Of a stretch of DNA of 64,000 bases, positions 45,301-46,400 are shown one piece after another (the first letter of the stretch is position 1; each line of letters starts with the position of its first letter). The notes beneath the pieces were generated by a model. The model did no database searches. It saw only the letters and a list, made by a program, of their open reading frames with translations, and was not told where the DNA came from. A program made the position numbers and the translations under genes. The DNA comes from Haemaphysalis longicornis (Eukaryota; Arthropoda; Arachnida; Ixodida; Ixodidae), in contig CM023451.1 in the NCBI GenBank assembly GCA_013339765.2, positions 147,880,763-147,944,762 of the forward strand, read 5' to 3'.

Positions 45301-46081
45301 TGAACCAATGGTCTATTGAGTGCTCCACTGTAAATACGCAATGCGAAGTTGTGGGCGAGAGTCCAATTGTCAACCTAAAGTTACCGTGTAGCACGGGCAT
45401 TAGTGAGACGTCACAGTAAATCGGGGGTTGTACGATCATCATCATCATCATTGTCACCACTGCAGGATGAATGACGAATCACAGAGTTCATTTTTTGCCC
45501 CCCAATTTTCTTAATTCGTCCCTCAATCGGATCAATGACCTCCTTCTTCGTCTATCGGCAGCCACTCCGCTACCATGGTGGCCCACCAGAGTTGTTCCTT
45601 CGTCGCATCACCTTCCTGGTACCACGAGATTCAAAATTATCCGCAGCTTTTCTTCGAGAGGCTTTTTTTAAGTGCATGCATCCACAGGTTCGCAGCGTAA
45701 TGTAGAAATAACCATTGTCACTACAGCTCATAGTCGTCGGTCAGATTTTGTCTCGAGTGGGGCAAACCCGTTGAATTGCGGAGGAAAGTGAGAAGCCGGG
45801 GGGAAGTTGGCCATTGTTCTGGGGGGTTTAGGGGGGGGGGGGTGCAAGTGCCCCTTTTGCACCCCCCTGCTGATGCCCACGCTACAGCTAAGCCGCTACG
45901 CCAGACACTCGGGCAAAGTCGCAAGAGGCCTCACAGTCCCTATTTTGCGAGCCGACAGCGTCCAGTGAGGTCTCGAAACAGTGTCTCGGCTCATGCGGCA
46001 GCATTGTTTGTAGGCGCGGACGAAAGCATTTCTCGAGCGGGGCGACTCACCCTGCTTGCGTCGTCGCTGGGCCGAGCACAT
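247..46081 (-). CDS. Myrf: MYRF homologue (myelin regulatory factor), 24-exon gene span
   Basis: MYRF proteins are trimeric, membrane-anchored transcription factors. An intramolecular-chaperone domain cleaves the trimer in cis at the ER, and the N-terminal fragment enters the nucleus and binds DNA. Seen here, joined on the minus strand: 46081-46051, 40090-40009, 38851-38564, 36002-35923, 34109-33994, 33344-33181, 32487-32452, 30541-30399, 29476-29242, 26060-25862, 23045-22969, 22614-22413, 22321-22241, 22149-22030, 20450-20232, 19405-19252, 19003-18905, 14704-14637, 12594-12503, 10611-10464, 9480-9133, 5757-5592, 4463-4331, 327-247. Total length is 3,362 nt, or 3,363 nt (1,120 codons plus stop) once the one base missing in exon 16 is counted. 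Human MYRF is about 1,150 residues, so this is close to full length. All introns are GT-AG and all phases agree. No polyadenylation signal lies in the 246 bases after the stop, so the 3' UTR leaves the window. Identity is near certain; exon 1 and the exon 3 acceptor are tentative. Confidence 0.95.
577..905. mobile_element. Half copy of TTAA-type fold-back repeat (family B)
   Basis: Runs from AGCTGTAAAATTAGTTCC to AGTGCCCCCCCTCTTAA and matches the right halves of the copies at 19.6-20.1 kb and 24.06-24.69 kb (shared landmarks AAAAAGCAGCAAGACTG and TAATTATCTTGGGAACTA). Only one arm is present. Lies in the last MYRF intron. The rest of 906-1017 shows nothing recognisable. Confidence 0.6.
1596..2409. 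mobile_element. Nested element with palindromic termini
   Basis: Both ends carry AAATGCAGAGCATTTC in inverted orientation, and the terminus is itself a hairpin (AAATGC-AGA-GCATTT). Inside are a tRNA-like segment (1690-1770), GC-rich repeated GGTTCGCGC units, GATTG-rich sequence and three copies of a roughly 20-bp unit with GCGTCATAGCCGC (2219-2275). Related sequence with GATGCAACGCATC-type ends lies at 37.9-38.4 kb and 32.8-33.0 kb. Superfamily not assigned. Confidence 0.5.
1688..1770 (-). repeat. tRNA-derived SINE-like segment
   Basis: On the minus strand GTGGTGCAGTGGGTAGAG resembles an A box and GGTTCGAAACC a B box, about 45 bases apart, as in a tRNA-derived RNA polymerase III promoter. 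The acceptor stem does not pair well, so this is a SINE head or tRNA relic rather than a working tRNA gene. Confidence 0.5.
3022..4330. other. Last MYRF intron, no recognised element
   Basis: Low-complexity AT-rich intron. It contains a short TCTG tandem at 3672-3688 and a T-run at 4287-4308. Short open frames on the plus strand show no domain signature and no splice-site support. Nothing else is recognised. Confidence 0.5.
4331..4463 (-). CDS. Myrf: MYRF exon 23
   Basis: Between CATTTTTGTGCAG and GTGAGCAC the only open frame with the needed phase reads SLLGPHKMTSCSPPEKQLAC, PAPLPGLDARPMASSSAQGR and NHWSE. The other two frames contain stops. It takes one base in and none out, exactly bridging exons 22 and 24, which are otherwise out of phase with each other. 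Residues about 1050-1094. Little homology is visible; phase and splice sites carry the call. Confidence 0.77.
5592..5757 (-). CDS. Myrf: MYRF exon 22, C-terminal domain
   Basis: Encodes AHSVVQSLRLLELNVTLGHE, YCNTLQCVLGTGPTFSYLVP and LSRYMPLQYVTLQF, between CCTCCGCTGCAG and GTGGGTG. This resembles the conserved MYRF C-terminal beta-rich domain (LPLS/VSRYMP-type motif). NVT is a second lumenal sequon. Two bases leave and are completed by exon 23. Residues about 995-1050. Confidence 0.9.
5867..6360. mobile_element. TTAA-flanked fold-back element
   Basis: 494 bp between TTAA at 5863-5866 and TTAA at 6361-6364, with terminal inverted repeats GGGGGCACAC / ATGTGCCCCC. An inner inverted repeat (about 5935-6030 against 6060-6148; arms include AGTATCATTCTATCTGGCC) makes most of the element self-complementary. 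The TTAA duplication is typical of piggyBac-type mobilisation. No coding capacity. Lies in the intron between MYRF exons 21 and 22... more exactly 5.9 kb is 5' of exon 22. Confidence 0.75.
6763..7085 (+). repeat. Dispersed repeat family D, left part (split)
   Basis: From CCCGGGCCACCTCCACTAG to AGTACCGTGACTA. It contains two to three tandem copies of a roughly 60-bp unit with GCGAGGCGTAAACGAGT and GGTGTTTTTTTAGTACGCG. The remainder resumes at 8339 after an inserted pogo-like element. Other copies are at 36818-37190, 43350-43712, 46975-47172 and 63168-63496. Class unknown; no coding frame is conserved. Confidence 0.7.
7086..8338 (+). mobile_element. Pogo-like DNA transposon, 1,253 bp, nested in family D
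   Basis: Terminal inverted repeats CCGTAAAATTCCGAGCAAGC and complement, flanked by TA (7084-7085 and 8339-8340). Transposase remnants on the plus strand: an N-terminal/HTH region at about 7400-7700 (TRQFKLDRKR-like, then VDDMLFEFLERERG and NRLLSEEAVKIA) and the C-terminal tail at 7801-8049 ending GIANAIDGSEDGD and FDGFESDEQQ. The DDE core appears deleted and frames are broken. Confidence 0.85.
8341..8427 (+). repeat. Family D, right part
   Basis: Continues family D after the inserted element: GATGATTACGACGAAG, then AGGAGACACCAACAGC and the hairpin-forming CCCCTAAGGGGCTTCGCCCC. The 43.6 kb copy has these two halves joined, showing the pre-insertion arrangement. Confidence 0.7.
9133..9480 (-). 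CDS. Myrf: MYRF exon 21, largest exon, C-terminal lumenal region
   Basis: A 348-nt exon between CTTGCTCGCAG and GTATGTG. Landmarks in order are DKSNNNSVSDSPDLSKARQP, LLDHLAAGNGGRVFVDVQDN, PTALIPPTQPSLELGSLATI, VETDRVQDAEVKRAEHTDNG and IDALASTHRRSKAMHNGK. Acidic and serine-rich; no domain identified. Phase joins exon 20 (Asp) and exon 22 (Gly) exactly. Residues about 879-995. Confidence 0.85.
9885..10277. mobile_element. Half copy of family B fold-back repeat
   Basis: Matches the right half of the 24.06-24.69 kb element: ATGAGCTGTACAATTAG, ACTAACATTGTTTTGTC, AAAAAAGCAGCAAGGCTG and the terminal TTAAGAGCAGTGTCCCCC. Lies in the intron between MYRF exons 20 and 21. Confidence 0.55.
10464..10611 (-). 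CDS. Myrf: MYRF exon 20, lumenal linker
   Basis: Reads IVGTPPDCLDGVLGSCRAHC, CVPSTPESQDSNAQRVGPPA and APAQASKSA between CTCCACTGCAG and GTAAGTC. It contains four cysteines in a 20-residue span (C-x7-C-x3-CC), which could form disulphides in the ER lumen. Phase 0 in, one base out. Residues about 830-879. No homologue recalled for this linker. Confidence 0.78.
11528..11654. repeat. Near-perfect 60-nt-arm inverted repeat
   Basis: Arms at 11528-11587 and 11595-11654 around a 7-base centre, with outer sequence CATCTTGGGGAACAGC and inner GTGGACAGGACTAG. It would form a cruciform or a long hairpin RNA within the MYRF pre-mRNA. Looks like a small fold-back element; no flanking duplication identified. 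Confidence 0.9.
12503..12594 (-). CDS. Myrf: MYRF exon 19, Pro/Thr-rich lumenal linker
   Basis: Encodes APPPPGPRWPQPSTTATPPM then ATTVAPILQPK between CCGTCTGCAG and GTGAGGGG. Proline/threonine-rich, probably disordered and possibly O-glycosylated lumenal linker. Two bases enter and none leave. Residues about 799-829. Supported by phase and splice sites rather than by homology. Confidence 0.75.
12811..13055 (-). mobile_element. tRNA-derived SINE with GATT/CAAT tail
   Basis: On the minus strand the head (right end) carries a B-box-like GCGGGTTTGATTCCCGG, then a body including AAAGATCCCCATTTGG and GCGGCGCTGTTAAACA, then a (CAAT)n tail seen as (GATT)n at 12811-12836. The body matches the SINE at 49.69-50.0 kb. 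Confidence 0.75.
13266..13345 (+). repeat. tRNA-Ser-like relic
   Basis: GTGGCCGAGTGGTTTGGAG resembles a class II tRNA A box and AAGTTCAAATCCCT a B box, about 40 bases apart. There is no long variable arm and the stems are imperfect, so a SINE head or pseudo-tRNA is likelier than a functional tRNA. Confidence 0.4.
14637..14704 (-). CDS. Myrf: MYRF exon 18, juxtamembrane lumenal segment
   Basis: Between AAGGTCACAG and GTGAGACC it encodes NSVDNATKYKDPSDSTKPFH then DD. The NAT sequon would be available for N-glycosylation if this part is in the ER lumen. One base enters (making Trp with exon 17) and one leaves. Homology in this linker is weak; the call rests on splice sites and phase. Residues about 776-799. 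Confidence 0.75.
14850..15060 (+). mobile_element. 3' end of a retroelement open frame
   Basis: A plus-strand frame ends LTPTALKQWEAALRSSDPDD then QRQLVDRACRTAAAAGSLD and stop, followed by AATAAATGTTTCACCACCACC. The W-E-A-x-L-x-S-x-D-P-x-x-Q pattern recalls C-terminal tails of arthropod non-LTR elements. Identity is suggested from pattern memory only. Confidence 0.4.
15093..15183. repeat. 35-nt-arm inverted repeat
   Basis: Arms 15093-15127 and 15149-15183 (outer TAGCTGGTCCCAGCTGG, inner TTAAATTCCCA) are perfectly complementary across a 21-base centre that repeats CCAGCTGGGACCAGCTGG. It lies directly upstream of the 15.37 kb fold-back element. Confidence 0.85.
15370..16049. mobile_element. 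TA-flanked long fold-back element, 680 bp
   Basis: Ends CAGGGTGGTGCGACA and complement, with TA at 15368-15369 and 16050-16051. Most of each half pairs with the other (for example CTGCCACCTGGGGTATGC against GCATACCCCAGGTGGCG), so the element is one giant hairpin of about 330 bp per arm. Non-coding; TA target suggests mobilisation by a mariner-type transposase. Confidence 0.85.
16481..17488 (+). mobile_element. Tigger-like DNA transposon remnant, 1.0 kb
   Basis: Terminal inverted repeats CACTCGAACCTCGTTATAA / TTATAACGAGATTCGAGTG, flanked by TA. Inside, a plus-strand frame has DTGVVADNELFFDYVNADAY and TTEERTYDSIMADVAG, typical of the acidic C-terminal tail of pogo/Tigger transposases. The DDE core is missing. 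Confidence 0.8.
17600..18516. mobile_element. 0.9 kb fold-back element (family F), copy 1
   Basis: Starts CAGGGTGTTTCACCTAAC and ends with the complement (GTTAGGTGAAACACCCGG), with TA flanking both sides. Inner sequences such as CAACGCATACGTTGCTGCC and CACTAATACTTAATGG occur inverted in the other half. It lies in the intron between MYRF exons 17 and 18. Confidence 0.85.
18905..19003 (-). CDS. Myrf: MYRF exon 17, transmembrane segment
   Basis: Encodes a basic stretch SGAKKHRERPFCSNK, then the hydrophobic FVQGTIIALILVMAF, ending before GTGAGT with two bases left. Positive residues on the N-terminal side and a following lumenal tail fit the type II-like topology of MYRF (N-terminus cytosolic). 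The hydrophobic run is short (about 16 residues with the junction Trp). Either the helix is short or a small exon that lengthens it was missed before 14704. Residues about 743-776. Confidence 0.87.
19252..19405 (-). CDS. Myrf: MYRF exon 16, post-chaperone coiled coil (one base missing)
   Basis: After TATTTTACAG the frame reads DRIFMEN, and then a single base is lost: the next codons give V-A-L-stop. Moving one frame restores GAVKELCKVTDNLETRIDEL, ERINLKLSKIKRFDSIKSSS and SSNR. The family consensus is ERIFMENVGAVKELC, so the break falls at the Val codon, about 19379-19384. Exon length is 154 nt, and 155 is needed for phase. This region forms the trimerising coiled coil before the membrane. A sequencing or assembly error is the likeliest cause; a real null allele is the alternative. 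Confidence 0.92.
19560..20086. mobile_element. Family B fold-back element, both arms
   Basis: Left end TTAAGGGGGCATGCTGCTC (TTAA at 19556-19559) and right end AAGAGCCATGTACCC. The two halves are inverted copies (TTTCAAAAATGTCG against AACATTTTTGAAACCAG). The right TTAA is lost. A GACTAGACTA-rich insertion sits near the centre (19861-19912). Lies 150 bases from MYRF exon 16. Confidence 0.7.
20232..20450 (-). CDS. Myrf: MYRF exon 15, intramolecular-chaperone domain core
   Basis: Encodes LDTREQLKNVSNMRIVRYRY, IPEFLEQAGISEATDTGVLA, QEVQQILPDAVREGGDVQLA and NGDCIESFLLVNK. GV-x-AQEV-x-x-x-LPDAV is the classic S74 chaperone signature, shared with phage tailspike endosialidases. Acceptor is CTCGCTTGCAG and donor is AACAAG then GTCCAC. 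Phase 0 on both sides, residues about 619-691. The intron upstream carries a CR1-like LINE fragment. Confidence 0.97.
20585..21420 (-). mobile_element. CR1/Jockey-type LINE, 3' part of reverse transcriptase ORF
   Basis: Minus-strand frame 21415-20957 has VNEYKYPGVIFTPTLSW, HIDHTCNKALKKLGYLNRTL, LLTYKTLIRPILEYA and INALESVQKKYIRFI, the C-terminal thumb motifs of non-LTR reverse transcriptases. After a frameshift near 20990 it continues SHKLNLATFHPRTNLF and TIEKWNLLPGEIRSLPSE. A 3' tail includes CCAATTGGGCTGCAG and AATAAATAAAT. 5'-truncated and inactive. Confidence 0.9.
22030..22149 (-). CDS. Myrf: MYRF exon 14, start of intramolecular-chaperone domain with catalytic dyad
   Basis: Encodes GPVGINTDKPDEALTVHGNV then RVTGRVMHPSDERAKSDVVE. 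This is the S74-type intramolecular-chaperone auto-processing domain. The serine of MHPSD (codon 22062-22060) and the lysine five residues on (codon 22047-22045) align with mouse Ser587 and Lys592, the dyad reported to cut the trimer. Both are intact, so self-cleavage is predicted to be retained. Phase 0 on both sides; the donor is GTGAGC. Residues about 579-618. Confidence 0.96.
22241..22321 (-). CDS. Myrf: MYRF exon 13, linker to chaperone domain
   Basis: A 27-codon exon reading ASNPGQFENDVELSWQKGLA then AESIFHV, matching the vertebrate ASNPGQFE-x-D segment that connects the DNA-binding domain to the self-cleaving domain. Acceptor is CTTCTACACAG and donor is CATGTG then GTACGT. Phase 0 on both sides. 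Residues about 552-578. Confidence 0.95.
22413..22614 (-). CDS. Myrf: MYRF exon 12, C-terminal half of DNA-binding domain
   Basis: Reads VDLSNNQSVKRTIGRLHFSE, TTSNNMRKKGKPNPDQRYFN, LVVSLCAHCNDTTYTIASQA and SERIIVR. GRLHFSETT-x-NNMRKKGKPNPDQRYF is among the most conserved stretches of the family and is part of the DNA-contacting Ndt80-like fold. Acceptor is CTCCTGCAG and donor is GTGCGG then GTCAGT. Residues about 484-551. Confidence 0.97.
22752..22806. repeat. 13-bp tandem repeat, about 4 copies
   Basis: Unit CTCCTAAGAGTTA repeated about four times with little variation. Lies in the short intron between MYRF exons 11 and 12, 140 bases upstream of exon 12's acceptor. Confidence 0.9.
22969..23045 (-). 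CDS. Myrf: MYRF exon 11, EQSQSDRSKKPFYP segment
   Basis: Encodes MESPAQTIKVEQSQSDRSKK then PFYPLV, the highly conserved loop in the DNA-binding domain (vertebrate IEQSQSDRSKRPFNPV). The ATG at the exon start is an internal Met. IKVE is a second psi-K-x-E match. Acceptor is CACCTGTTTAG and donor is CTTGT then GTGAGT, leaving two bases that make Val with exon 12. Residues about 459-484. Confidence 0.96.
23579..23660 (-). repeat. tRNA-derived SINE head
   Basis: On the minus strand CTCAGAGGTACAGCACTCG is followed by CTGGGTTCGAATCCTGGTACC: an A-box-like and a canonical B-box sequence about 35 bases apart. It abuts the inverted repeat starting at 23660. Confidence 0.55.
23660..23867. repeat. Long inverted repeat, about 100-nt arms
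   Basis: Arms 23660-23763 and 23764-23867 (outer CCAACAGTTTTCTTTCAATC, centre AGAAGGGTGCACCCTTCT) with only scattered mismatches. Likely a fold-back transposon or a snap-back duplication. Lies in the intron between MYRF exons 10 and 11. Confidence 0.9.
24062..24685. mobile_element. Family B TTAA fold-back element, 624 bp
   Basis: TTAA at 24058-24061 and 24686-24689 flank GGAGGGACATTGCTCTCAA and GAGCCATGTCCCCCC ends. Each half is an inverted copy of the other (CTTGTCAGTCTTGCTGC against GCAGCAAGACTGGCAAG). The right TTAA is also the left flank of the next element. Confidence 0.8.
24690..25302. mobile_element. TTAA element, family C, 613 bp
   Basis: Starts AGGCCAACTGTACTCAAAT and ends ATTTGAGTGCAGTTGGCTT, flanked by TTAA (24686-24689, 25303-25306). 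It contains a GCCCTTA tandem array. A half copy in inverted orientation lies at 25490-25733 and a diverged one at about 41175-41750. Confidence 0.8.
24934..25002. repeat. GCCCTTA tandem array, about 10 copies
   Basis: Near-perfect 7-bp repeat (complement TAAGGGC). It is telomere-like in flavour (G-run plus TAA) but is not the TTAGG arthropod telomere unit. It sits inside a TTAA element and is framed by CTCTAC and CCCTACGCG. The G-rich strand could form G-quadruplexes. Confidence 0.95.
25490..25845. mobile_element. Family C half copy and adjoining TTAA-type fragment
   Basis: 25490-25733 repeats family C (GGTTTCAAAATCGCCG, GCATCTTGCTTTCTTTT, TGAGTGCAGTCGGCTTTTAA). It is followed by a fragment ending TTCATGGCCCCTTTAA, which matches TTAAAGGGGCCATGAAG at 9738. 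It ends 17 bases from the MYRF exon 10 donor. Confidence 0.6.
25862..26060 (-). CDS. Myrf: MYRF exon 10, Ndt80-like DNA-binding core
   Basis: Encodes PLVMFRVDADKGFNFS, NIDDAYVCQKKNHFQVTVHV and QVRGDPVFVKTPSNEVARVD, ending in FYVHFYGVK before GTAACC. VDADKGFNF, DDA-x-VCQKKNHFQVTV and the VKTP motif are diagnostic of the MYRF Ndt80/PhoG-type DNA-binding domain. The acceptor is TTTCTGCCTGCAG. The phase closes exactly at Lys. Residues about 392-458. Confidence 0.97.
26061..29241. other. MYRF intron 9, no recognised element
   Basis: Mixed AT-rich sequence with a G-run near 26919-26932 and an A-run at 28851-28868. A minus-strand frame at 27744-27346 (132 codons) and its overlapping frame at 27638-27378 (with VRETFGPIGVIRAGGFLISG) resemble no family I can name and have no splice support. 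A direct repeat of GATACATGGTTTACGA occurs at 28355-28385. Confidence 0.4.
29242..29476 (-). CDS. Myrf: MYRF exon 9, linker and start of DNA-binding domain
   Basis: Begins after GTCTTTACAG with an Ala/Val/Gly-rich linker and an acidic DDDSSYDG segment. It then enters the DNA-binding domain with MQCIKFEPFQQVSWSPLLNG and ALQE. The vertebrate counterpart is IKWQPxQQxxWxxLxxxxxKEL. The donor GAACT then GTGCGTAA was chosen because it leaves two bases that complete Leu with exon 10, restoring the conserved KEL-P junction; the later GTAACT would break phase. Residues about 314-392. Confidence 0.94.
30399..30541 (-). CDS. Myrf: MYRF exon 8, NLS and psi-K-x-E motif
   Basis: Encodes CQSLASREDYVCTEVPLERP then AGITGQKRRRLSGSGPSNGF and VHVKQEP. 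GQKRRRL is a plausible basic nuclear-localisation signal. VKQE fits the psi-K-x-E SUMO consensus; vertebrate MYRF has a comparable KxEPG just before its DNA-binding domain. Acceptor CACTCTGTAG has a long pyrimidine tract and the donor is CCAG then GTATCA. An in-phase alternative acceptor lies at GCCAG 18 bases downstream. Residues about 266-314. Confidence 0.92.
31315..31836. mobile_element. TTAA-flanked element, 522 bp
   Basis: Ends AGGAGCACTGACACCAA / TTTTCGTGTCAGTGCTCCT with TTAA on both sides (31311-31314, 31837-31840). The interior is GC-rich (31440-31640) and has a 75-codon frame without homology. piggyBac-type target preference; non-autonomous. Confidence 0.85.
32452..32487 (-). CDS. 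Myrf: MYRF exon 7, 36-nt exon
   Basis: A 36-base exon between TTGTGTTGCAG and GTGAGAAG, encoding R-FIIPQHEFEGM-S with completed boundary codons. Phase fits both neighbours and the length is a multiple of three, so it could be skipped without a frameshift. Residues about 254-266. Both splice sites are strong, which is the main support for so short an exon. Confidence 0.8.
32776..33010. repeat. Fragment related to the 1.6-2.4 kb element
   Basis: CCAACACAATCCACTTTAAT and CCAATGCCCCTCGCG are the complement of sequence at 2140-2220, and AGATGCTCTGAGCGTCGCAT (32987-33006) resembles the palindromic termini of that family. It lies immediately left of MYRF exon 6, in the intron before exon 7. Confidence 0.5.
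33181..33344 (-). CDS. Myrf: MYRF exon 6
   Basis: Starts in phase after CTGCACGCAG and reads SLASFQSRDPSGHHSIQLLA, then GDPSDGEQLLGGLSAGLLNN and PPQSSTPMTSSLYS. It ends AGCAG before GTGGGC with two bases left over. Residues about 200-254 of the N-terminal regulatory region. No domain recognised. Serine/proline-rich, consistent with a disordered activation segment. Confidence 0.87.
33532..33641. repeat. CA-rich alternating purine-pyrimidine tract
   Basis: About 110 bases of ACACGTGCACACGCACGC-like sequence in which purines and pyrimidines largely alternate; potential Z-DNA. Lies in the intron between MYRF exons 5 and 6. Confidence 0.8.
33994..34109 (-). CDS. Myrf: MYRF exon 5, Met/Gln/Gly-rich segment
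   Basis: Reads AEAKLTGGHMMQSSPSLGQA, then PMHGGYPMGTLPQHQQLQP, ending at CCA before GTATGTGC. The acceptor is GTTCCAG. Two bases enter and none leave. Low-complexity N-terminal activation region, residues about 161-199. The frame stays open past the donor into intron sequence, so the splice site and phase decide the end. Confidence 0.88.
34447..35389. mobile_element. 0.9 kb fold-back element (family F), copy 2
   Basis: Begins CAGGGTGTTTCACCTAAAT and ends GTTAGGTAAAACGCCCTA; it matches the 17.6 kb copy along its length (TATGCGTTGGCTGTGCTG, CACTAATACTTAATGG). More diverged at its ends than copy 1. Lies in the intron between MYRF exons 4 and 5. Confidence 0.85.
35923..36002 (-). CDS. Myrf: MYRF exon 4, PESPPDSGSEPP motif
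   Basis: Encodes NGSQQHQLPESPPDSGSEPP followed by FSPPED. The PESPPDSGSEP signature is a hallmark of the MYRF N-terminal region across animals. Acceptor AATATCAG and donor GATG then GTACGT are both good. One base enters and one leaves, both agreeing with the neighbours. Residues about 134-161. Confidence 0.93.
36818..37190 (+). repeat. Dispersed repeat family D, copy 2
   Basis: From CCCGGGCCATCTCCACTAA to GACAGCCCGAGCTCC. The GTTTTTTTAGTACGCGTT and GCGAGGCGTGAACGAGTG units are present. A short internal duplication (TGTATTCTTGGTGCC / TGTATTCTTGACGC) marks this copy. Confidence 0.65.
38157..38355. repeat. Inverted repeat with 60-nt arms
   Basis: Arms 38157-38216 and 38296-38355 (AAATTTACACCATCTTCCCG, CGAGGGGAACCATGGGGTAG and complement) are almost identical. 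Each inner end carries a GATGCGxxGCAAC motif, linking it to the palindrome-ended family at 1.6 kb. Confidence 0.85.
38479..38510. repeat. Perfect 32-bp palindrome
   Basis: CAGGGATCCCCAATTC followed directly by its exact complement, with no spacer. Located 54 bases downstream of the MYRF exon 3 donor. It resembles the junction of two inverted hAT-type ends (GGGATCC... beside GGACCCCCATTTGAG). Confidence 0.95.
38564..38851 (-). CDS. Myrf: MYRF exon 3, proline/serine-rich N-terminal region
   Basis: Open frame of about 95 codons including MSHLCAPDPFGRVTSTNG, LQWCSYFNEQLVSGG and a PPPSGPPG stretch, ending CAC-GG before GTAAGACC. Composition fits the low-complexity activation region of MYRF. The donor is clear. 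The acceptor is less so: starting at 38851 (after TTCCAG) gives the phase required by exon 2, whereas the AG eight bases further downstream (TGCAG) would create an immediate stop. An additional small exon in the 39 kb interval cannot be excluded. Confidence 0.82.
40009..40090 (-). CDS. Myrf: MYRF exon 2, N-terminal acidic motif
   Basis: Reads RTDLSGIDNDGLDFSQLEDY followed by INNENN, matching the N-terminal acidic segment of MYRF (vertebrate pattern S-N-I-D-T-S-x-L-E-E-Y-I). Acceptor is TTCGCTCGCAG and donor is AACAT then GTAAAT. Two bases enter and two leave. This covers residues about 11-38 of the model and belongs to the transactivation region. Confidence 0.88.
41344..41600 (+). mobile_element. 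RTE-like LINE 3' fragment
   Basis: Plus-strand frame with LVEIKKKKWTWAGHVMRRQD, NRWSGSLDIGK, GRGRQEVRWADEIKKFAGIN and WSQLAQDRGNWRIMGEAFTL, then a stop and a GATGATGATG tail. The WAGHVxRRxDNRW ... RWxDEIxxxxGxxW ... AQDRxxWRxxGEA pattern is the C-terminus of widespread endonuclease-reverse-transcriptase LINEs. Severely 5'-truncated. Confidence 0.85.
42562..44651 (+). mobile_element. Tigger-like DNA transposon remnant, about 2.1 kb
   Basis: Ends resemble each other in inverted orientation (TTGAGCTCACTTATATAACG against the complement of CGTTATAAGTGGGCACGACC), with a TA at each side. At 44220-44400 the plus strand reads AEKKLRDLVEKYDLSNSTIF then TIFKDGEKILSTKINADPST in a broken frame, the pipsqueak-type HTH of pogo/CENP-B transposases. 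Further Tigger-like strings (CTATAACGAACGCTCGG) occur at 43065. A family D copy sits inside. Confidence 0.65.
43350..43712 (+). repeat. Dispersed repeat family D, copy 3 (uninterrupted)
   Basis: From GGGCCATCTCCACTAACG to CCCCTAAGGGGCTTTGCCCC. Its GTGACTACATGAGACGAATG junction is the unoccupied equivalent of the site that holds the pogo-like element at 7086-8338. Confidence 0.75.
45433..45690. repeat. Possible LINE tail fragment
   Basis: ATCATCATCATCATCATTG followed by CACCACTGCAGGATG resembles the GATGAT-tailed 3' ends of the RTE-like LINEs at 41.3 and 55.8 kb, in minus orientation. No coding signature follows. The rest of 44840-45895 shows nothing clear. Confidence 0.3.
46051..46081 (-). 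CDS. Myrf: MYRF exon 1 (candidate start exon)
   Basis: A short ATG-initiated frame reading MCSAQRRRKQ plus one base ends at a strong donor (AGG then GTGAGTCG). The leftover G joins the first two bases of exon 2 to give Gly, so the phase is correct. It lies in the only strongly GC-rich, CpG-rich block upstream of exon 2. The frame has no upstream in-frame Met before a stop. Vertebrate MYRF begins with a different, acidic sequence, so homology does not support this start; the choice rests on donor strength, phase and context. A more distal first exon remains possible. Confidence 0.5.
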
Positions 46082-46330
46082 GCCACACGATCCCCCGGCA
46101 GCGGCGGCCGACGCGAGCGGCCGGCGGGAGGACCGTTGGCGCGACCGCGCCGCGGCGGCTGCCCGAAGAGGCCCTCGTTCTCGCCCTCATCGATAGCCGC
46201 CTTTCCCACACCGAGAGCCGCACCGCTTCTCCCGCTCGAGTGCTGATGACCACCGCTGACGGGCCGACCGATCGGCTTCCGCGACACCTCACCTCCCACT
46301 TCTTACCGCGCGTGCCCAACACTTTCCCCT
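46052..46330 (-). promoter_or_regulatory. GC-rich putative MYRF promoter/5' UTR
   Basis: Dense in CG dinucleotides, unlike flanking AT-rich DNA, and immediately upstream of and overlapping the candidate first coding exon. A second donor-like GCGCG/GTAAG (minus strand, near 46309) could end a noncoding first exon. No TATA box is obvious. Inferred promoter or 5' UTR only. Confidence 0.4.
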
Positions 46331-46334
46331 CCTA

Positions 46335-46400
46335 CAATGTTTTAGAAGCTTTCTCGAAGTTCGAGGGTGTTCTAGAAGAAGAAAAAGGTATTCTAGTTCA
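46335..46400. promoter_or_regulatory. Heat-shock-element-like cluster
   Basis: Contains TTCTCGAA and TTCTAGAA, each an inverted TTC-NN-GAA pair as in HSF sites, with a further GAA directly after the second. It lies about 270-320 bp upstream of the candidate MYRF ATG. The spacing between pairs is imperfect, and similar AAGCTTTCTCG strings recur at 36330 and 46780, so it may be part of a dispersed repeat. Confidence 0.25.

Noticed and set aside
46047..46322. GC-rich frames upstream of exon 1 as N-terminal coding sequence
   Set aside because: They are not in the frame that joins exon 2; GC-rich promoters commonly produce such chance frames.
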